From positions 18,855 through 82,854 of the forward strand of contig SSMU01000008.1 of the NCBI GenBank assembly GCA_004799545.1: a stretch of DNA of 64,000 nucleotides, in the 5' to 3' direction. The stretch comes from Phenylobacterium sp. (lineage in GTDB: Bacteria; Pseudomonadota; Alphaproteobacteria; Caulobacterales; Caulobacteraceae). The notes under the pieces were generated by a model. The model saw nothing but the letters and a program-made list of their open reading frames with translations, did not search any database and was not told the DNA's origin. Position numbers and translations under genes: made by a program. Shown here in pieces: positions 60,662 to 64,000 of the stretch (position 1 is the stretch's first letter; each line of letters opens with the position of its first letter).

Positions 60662-61528
60662 ATGACCGAGCCGGCCGTCCAGATCGTCGCCCGCGGGCCC
60701 CGCGCCGAGGCCGAGGCCGCCGCCGCCGCGCTCGACGCCGAGCCGGCCACCGAGGCCCTGACCTACTCGATCCTGGAGGAGGACGAGGCGCACGACGTCT
60801 GGCGCATCGACGCCTTCCCCACCGAGGCCAGCGAGCAGACGGCCATCACCGCCGTGCTCGCGCGATTCAAAGGCCTGCGCGTCGCCGTCGAGACCCTGGC
60901 CGACGCCGACTGGCTGGCCATGTCCCTGTCCGGCCTGCCGCCGGTCCGCGCCGGGCGGTTCTTCGTCTATGGCGCCCACGACCGGGGCCTGGCGCCGGCC
61001 AACACCGTCAACCTGCGCATCGAGGCGGGCGCCGCCTTCGGCACCGGCCACCATGGCACCACGGTCGGCTGCCTGGTCGCCTACGACCGGCTGCTGAAGC
61101 GGCGTGGCTTCGGCCGGGTGCTGGACGTCGGCTGCGGCACCGGGGTGCTGGCGATCGCGGCGGCGCGCACCGGATCGGCCGTGGCGCTGGGCACCGACAT
61201 CGACAGGCCCTCGGTCCGCATCGCCAACGAGAACGCCGCCCTGAACGCCGCCCGGGCCCGCTTCGTCCACGCCATCGGCCTGGACGCCGCCGTGGTCCGC
61301 GACGACGGCCCCTACGACCTGGTGTTCGCCAACATCCTGGCCCCGCCGCTGGTGGCCCTGGCGCAGGACATCAAGGGCGCGCTGAAGCCCGGCGGCTTCG
61401 CCATCCTCTCAGGCCTGCTGCGCACCCAGGAGCGCCGCGTGCTGGCGGCCTACGTGTCGCGCGGCTTCCGGCTGGAGCGGCGGCTGCACCGCGACGCCTG
61501 GGCGACCCTGACCTTGCGCCGGCCTTAG
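60662..61528 (+). CDS. prmA: Ribosomal protein L11 methyltransferase
   Basis: Methylates ribosomal protein L11 on several amino groups. The 288-residue protein has an N-terminal L11-binding domain, then [15 protein letters not shown], the SAM-binding [33 protein letters not shown] and the catalytic [15 protein letters not shown]. All PrmA-specific features are intact. Start ATG 60662. Its stop overlaps that of the convergent GIY-YIG gene in TTAG. Confidence 0.93.
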   Translation: MTEPAVQIVARGPRAEAEAAAAALDAEPATEALTYSILEEDEAHDVWRIDAFPTEASEQTAITAVLARFKGLRVAVETLADADWLAMSLSGLPPVRAGRFFVYGAHDRGLAPANTVNLRIEAGAAFGTGHHGTTVGCLVAYDRLLKRRGFGRVLDVGCGTGVLAIAAARTGSAVALGTDIDRPSVRIANENAALNAARARFVHAIGLDAAVVRDDGPYDLVFANILAPPLVALAQDIKGALKPGGFAILSGLLRTQERRVLAAYVSRGFRLERRLHRDAWATLTLRRP

Positions 61529-61869
61529 CCGGTCACCTTCCTGGCGCCGAGCGTCTCGCGCCAGCGCTTCTCGGCGTCCTTCAGCATCAGGTCGATGGCC
61601 AGCGGGCTGTGGTCCCGGTCCTCCAGCACCTCAAGGCGCTCGAAGGCGAAGGCCGCCTCGCCGTGCGCCGCCCAGGCCGCCTGCAGCGCCCGGTTGGGAT
61701 GCGATCCCAGCCTCAGGCCGAACCAGACGCCGTTCTGCTGCTGGTCGAGGTTGCGCGAGGCCGCCACCCAGACCTCGCCGCTCGCCGCGCAGCGCACCGC
61801 GAACACGCCGATCGCCGGCTTCTTCTCCTTGTACTGGCGAAGCGCTTCGCGCCGGCTCTGCTTGTCCAT
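61525..61869 (-). CDS. GIY-YIG nuclease family protein
   Basis: A 114-residue protein of the GIY-YIG superfamily group common in alphaproteobacteria. [22 protein letters not shown] replaces the usual GIY ... YIG strands (here GVF and VWV), followed by [21 protein letters not shown]. The catalytic Arg and Glu positions of active nucleases are not obvious, so nuclease activity is uncertain. The N-terminus is basic ([18 protein letters not shown]). Divergent from the aminopeptidase P gene and convergent with prmA. Confidence 0.8.
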   Translation of the reverse strand: MDKQSRREALRQYKEKKPAIGVFAVRCAASGEVWVAASRNLDQQQNGVWFGLRLGSHPNRALQAAWAAHGEAAFAFERLEVLEDRDHSPLAIDLMLKDAEKRWRETLGARKVTG

Positions 61870-61978
61870 GGCCGCTTCCTAGGCCGCCCCGGTGTCGGCT
61901 GTCAATTTTATCCGGGTGAAATAAGCGCGCGCCCCGCGGCCTTTGCCCCTCGCTACGGAAGGGACTACATCGCCTGCC

Positions 61979-63793
61979 ATGCGTCAGACCTTCGATGAAT
62001 CCACCGACCGTTCCTTCGGCTCCAAGCATGTGCCGCTGATCCGCCAGGCCATGGCCCAGCAGGGCCTGGACGGGGTGCTGGTGCCGCACGAGGACGAGCA
62101 CCAGAATGAATACCTGCCCGCCGCCAACGACCGGCTGGCCTGGGCCACCGGCTTCACCGGCTCGGCCGGGGCGGCGGTGATCCTGAAGGACAAGGCCGCG
62201 GTCTTCGTGGATGGCCGCTACACCCTGCAGGTCCGCGACCAGGTGGACGGCTCGCTGTTCGAGATCCGCGACCTGGTGGAGGGCGGCGTGCCCGCCTACC
62301 TGGAGAGCGCGCCGGCCAAGGGCGCCCGCATCGGCTACGATCCGCGCCTGCACAGCCCCGACGCCCTGGAGCGGCTGAAGGCCGCCGCCGCCAAGGCCGG
62401 CGCGGAACTTAGGCCCGTGAGCCTGAACCCGATCGACCAGGCCTGGGGAGCGCAGCGTCCGCCGCAACCCACCGCCCCGGTCGTGCCGCACCCGCTGCAG
62501 TATGCGGGCGAGGAGAGCAGTTCGAAGCGCCATCGGCTGGGCGAGGCGTTGACGGCGCGCGGCGCCGAGGCGACCGTGCTGACCGCGCCGGCCTCCATCG
62601 CCTGGCTGTTCAACGTGCGCGGCGGCGACGTCATCCGCTCGCCCCTGCCGTTCGGCCAGGCGATCCTGAATTCCGACGGCTCGGCGCGGCTGTTCATCGA
62701 TCCGCAGAAGGTGACGCCGGAGCTCAGGCCCTGGCTTGGCAACGAGGTGCGGCTGGAGACCCCCTCCGACCTGCCGCAGGCCCTGGCCGAGCTGAAGGGC
62801 AAGCGGGTGGTGGTCGATCCGGCCCAGTCCTCGGCCTGGTACTTCGAGGCGCTGAACAGCGCCGGCGCGGAGGTGATCCGCGCGGAGGACCCCTGCGCCC
62901 TGCCCAGGGCCTGCAAGAACCCCATCGAGATCGAGGGCAGCCGCAAGGCCCACGCCCGCGACGGCGCGGCGCTCACCCAGTTCCTGCATTGGCTGGCCAC
63001 CGAGGGCCAGGCCAACCCGCCGGACGAGGTGACCGCGGTCGCCAAGCTGGAGGCCTTCCGCGAGCAGACCGGCCTCCTCAAGGACCTCTCCTTCGACACC
63101 ATCGCCGGCGCCGGCTCCAACGGCGCCATCGTCCACTATCGGCCGACCAAGCGGCTCAACCGCCGCAGCGAGGCCGGCGCCCTGCTGCTGGTGGATTCCG
63201 GCGCCCAGTACCTGGACGGCACCACCGACGTGACCCGCACCGTGGCGATCGGCGAGCCCAGCCAGGAGATGCGCGAGCGCTTCACCCTGGTGCTGAAGGG
63301 CCACCTGGCCCTGGCCCGGGTGCGTTTCCCGGCCGGCACCACCGGCTCGGCGCTGGACGTCCTGGCGCGCAGCGCGCTCTGGGCCCACGGCCTCGACTAC
63401 GACCACGGCACCGGCCACGGCGTCGGCTCCTACCTCGGCGTCCACGAGGGTCCGCAGCGGATCGCCAAGGCCCCCAACGCAGTCGCGCTGCGCCCCGGGA
63501 TGATCGTCTCCAACGAGCCCGGCTACTACAAGGAAGGCGCCTACGGCATCCGCATCGAGAACCTGCAGGTGGTCACGCCCGCCCAGGAGATCAAAGGCGG
63601 CGAGCGGCCGATGATGGCCTTCGAAACCCTGACGCTGGCCCCCCTCGACCGCCGGCTGATCGCCGTCGAGATGCTCTCCGACGAGGAGCGCCATCAGGTC
63701 GACGCCTACCACGCTCGGGTGCGTGCGGTGATCGGGCCGCAGGTCCCGGCCGAGGTGAAGGCCTGGCTGGATGAGGCGACCGCGCCGCTCTAG
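61979..63793 (+). CDS. pepP: Xaa-Pro aminopeptidase (M24B family)
   Basis: A 604-residue three-domain aminopeptidase P that removes N-terminal residues preceding proline. Two creatinase-like N-terminal domains (about 10-140 and 145-310) precede the pita-bread metal domain, with ligands in LLVDSGAQYLDGTTDVTRT (two Asp), GTGHGVGSYLGVHEG (His), IVSNEPGYY (Glu) and GIRIENLQVV (Glu). The long form (about 600 residues) resembles eukaryotic APP1 types. Start ATG 61979. Shares a CTAG stop with the gene at the right edge. Confidence 0.94.
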   Translation: MRQTFDESTDRSFGSKHVPLIRQAMAQQGLDGVLVPHEDEHQNEYLPAANDRLAWATGFTGSAGAAVILKDKAAVFVDGRYTLQVRDQVDGSLFEIRDLVEGGVPAYLESAPAKGARIGYDPRLHSPDALERLKAAAAKAGAELRPVSLNPIDQAWGAQRPPQPTAPVVPHPLQYAGEESSSKRHRLGEALTARGAEATVLTAPASIAWLFNVRGGDVIRSPLPFGQAILNSDGSARLFIDPQKVTPELRPWLGNEVRLETPSDLPQALAELKGKRVVVDPAQSSAWYFEALNSAGAEVIRAEDPCALPRACKNPIEIEGSRKAHARDGAALTQFLHWLATEGQANPPDEVTAVAKLEAFREQTGLLKDLSFDTIAGAGSNGAIVHYRPTKRLNRRSEAGALLLVDSGAQYLDGTTDVTRTVAIGEPSQEMRERFTLVLKGHLALARVRFPAGTTGSALDVLARSALWAHGLDYDHGTGHGVGSYLGVHEGPQRIAKAPNAVALRPGMIVSNEPGYYKEGAYGIRIENLQVVTPAQEIKGGERPMMAFETLTLAPLDRRLIAVEMLSDEERHQVDAYHARVRAVIGPQVPAEVKAWLDEATAPL

Positions 63794-64000
63794 GCGGAGG
63801 AACGGCGGTCCTCAGATGCTCCCCCACAGGGGGAGCTGTCCCGGAGGGACTGAGGGGGTTGAGGGGCAGGGCGGTGGGGAGGCTCGTGGGCTGCAACCCC
63901 CTCCGGTCCTTCGGACCACCTCCCCCTGATCGCGCTGCGCGCTGGGGGAGGATCTGGAAGACCTAGGTCTTTGCAGATCCTGGCGATGTGAACGTCCACA
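63790..64000 (-). CDS. Partial paralog of the charged helical protein (5' end outside window)
   Basis: Only the C-terminal 69 codons are visible on the minus strand, entering from beyond the right edge. It begins VDVHIARICKDLGL, nearly the same as VDTHIARICEDL at 57287-57322, then continues PPPARSAIRG through dispersed repeat copy C in the same frame as the earlier gene. The match in both protein and repeat position shows these are paralogs with the repeat fused at the same junction. The start and remaining gene lie outside. Shares its stop with pepP in CTAG. Confidence 0.7.
   Translation of the reverse strand, partial: VDVHIARICKDLGLPDPPPARSAIRGRWSEGPEGVAAHEPPHRPAPQPPQSLRDSSPCGGASEDRRSSA
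63818..63951. repeat. Dispersed multi-hairpin repeat, copy C
   Basis: A 134-bp copy in the same orientation as copy A: CTCCCCC-ACA-GGGGGAG, GTCCC-GGA-GGGAC, GAGGGGGTT, a variable centre, AACCCCCTC, GGTCC-TTC-GGACC, then CTCCCCCTGATCGCGCTGCG... closing with GGGGGAG. Compensating differences keep the hairpins while the centre diverges. It lies within the coding part of the partial gene at the right edge. Confidence 0.88.

Overview
The window is about 70% GC, densely coded and free of rRNA, tRNA, CRISPR, prophage or insertion-sequence signatures. Gene content and order (ubiG next to lysC; ptsP, ispG, prfA, prmC and a DUF4167 protein close together; mreBCD-mrdA-rodA; DUF2171, DUF4169 and Coq4-like small genes; NodT-type outer-membrane lipoprotein) fit an alphaproteobacterium of the Caulobacteraceae, most like Phenylobacterium or Caulobacter. 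The genus is an inference from gene content only. The region reads as core chromosome with a few accessory operons.

Layout. 0-6 kb: end of a chromate transporter, an alpha/beta hydrolase, an acyl-CoA ligase, ubiG, lysC and a GNAT enzyme. 6-12 kb: a TetR repressor divergent from a three-gene NodT/EmrA/EmrB efflux operon, with a palindromic operator between them, then a second MFS exporter. 12-25 kb: a membrane-anchored hydrolase, ptsP (EI-Ntr), a RodZ-like protein, ispG, prfA, a 2'-5' RNA ligase-like protein, a MOSC protein, a 2OG-Fe(II) oxygenase, prmC (which methylates PrfA) and a DUF4167 protein with an Arg-Asp pentapeptide array. 25-29 kb: a TonB-dependent receptor divergent from a Zur-type Fur protein, with two Zur-box-like repeats between them. 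28.6-32.2 kb: a tightly coupled aminotransferase, amidase, DUF423 and TonB-like cluster. 32-36.6 kb: Tim44-like protein, Bcr/CflA exporter, epoxide hydrolase and proline iminopeptidase. 36.7-42.8 kb: the elongasome operon mreB-mreC-mreD-mrdA-rodA. 43-48 kb: a molybdate operon (oxyanion-type porin, modA, modB, modC, modE and a small periplasmic Mo-cofactor-domain protein). 48-55 kb: EamA transporter, leuA behind a Leu-rich leader peptide, GST, TVP38 protein, aspartate aminotransferase-like enzyme and an M28 peptidase. 55-64 kb: DUF2171, DUF4169, Coq4-like, ribbon-helix-helix protein, a charged coiled protein, UvrD-type helicase, a small exported protein, prmA, a GIY-YIG protein, aminopeptidase P and the end of a second charged protein.

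Most noticeable beyond ordinary genes: (1) a 22-residue leader peptide with six leucines upstream of leuA, with mutually exclusive RNA pairings, one of which would mask the leuA ribosome site; (2) a family of about 135-210 bp multi-hairpin repeats, two copies of which are read in frame as the C-termini of two related genes (56886-57566 and the partial gene at the right edge); (3) a porin placed first in the mod operon, with Mop domains on ModE but not ModC; (4) a perfect 24-bp palindrome in front of the Coq4-like gene whose core recurs after ispG; (5) five convergent gene pairs whose stop codons overlap by exactly 4 bp.

I found no wholly new multi-gene system. The repeat-fused gene family and the leuA leader are the best candidates for follow-up.
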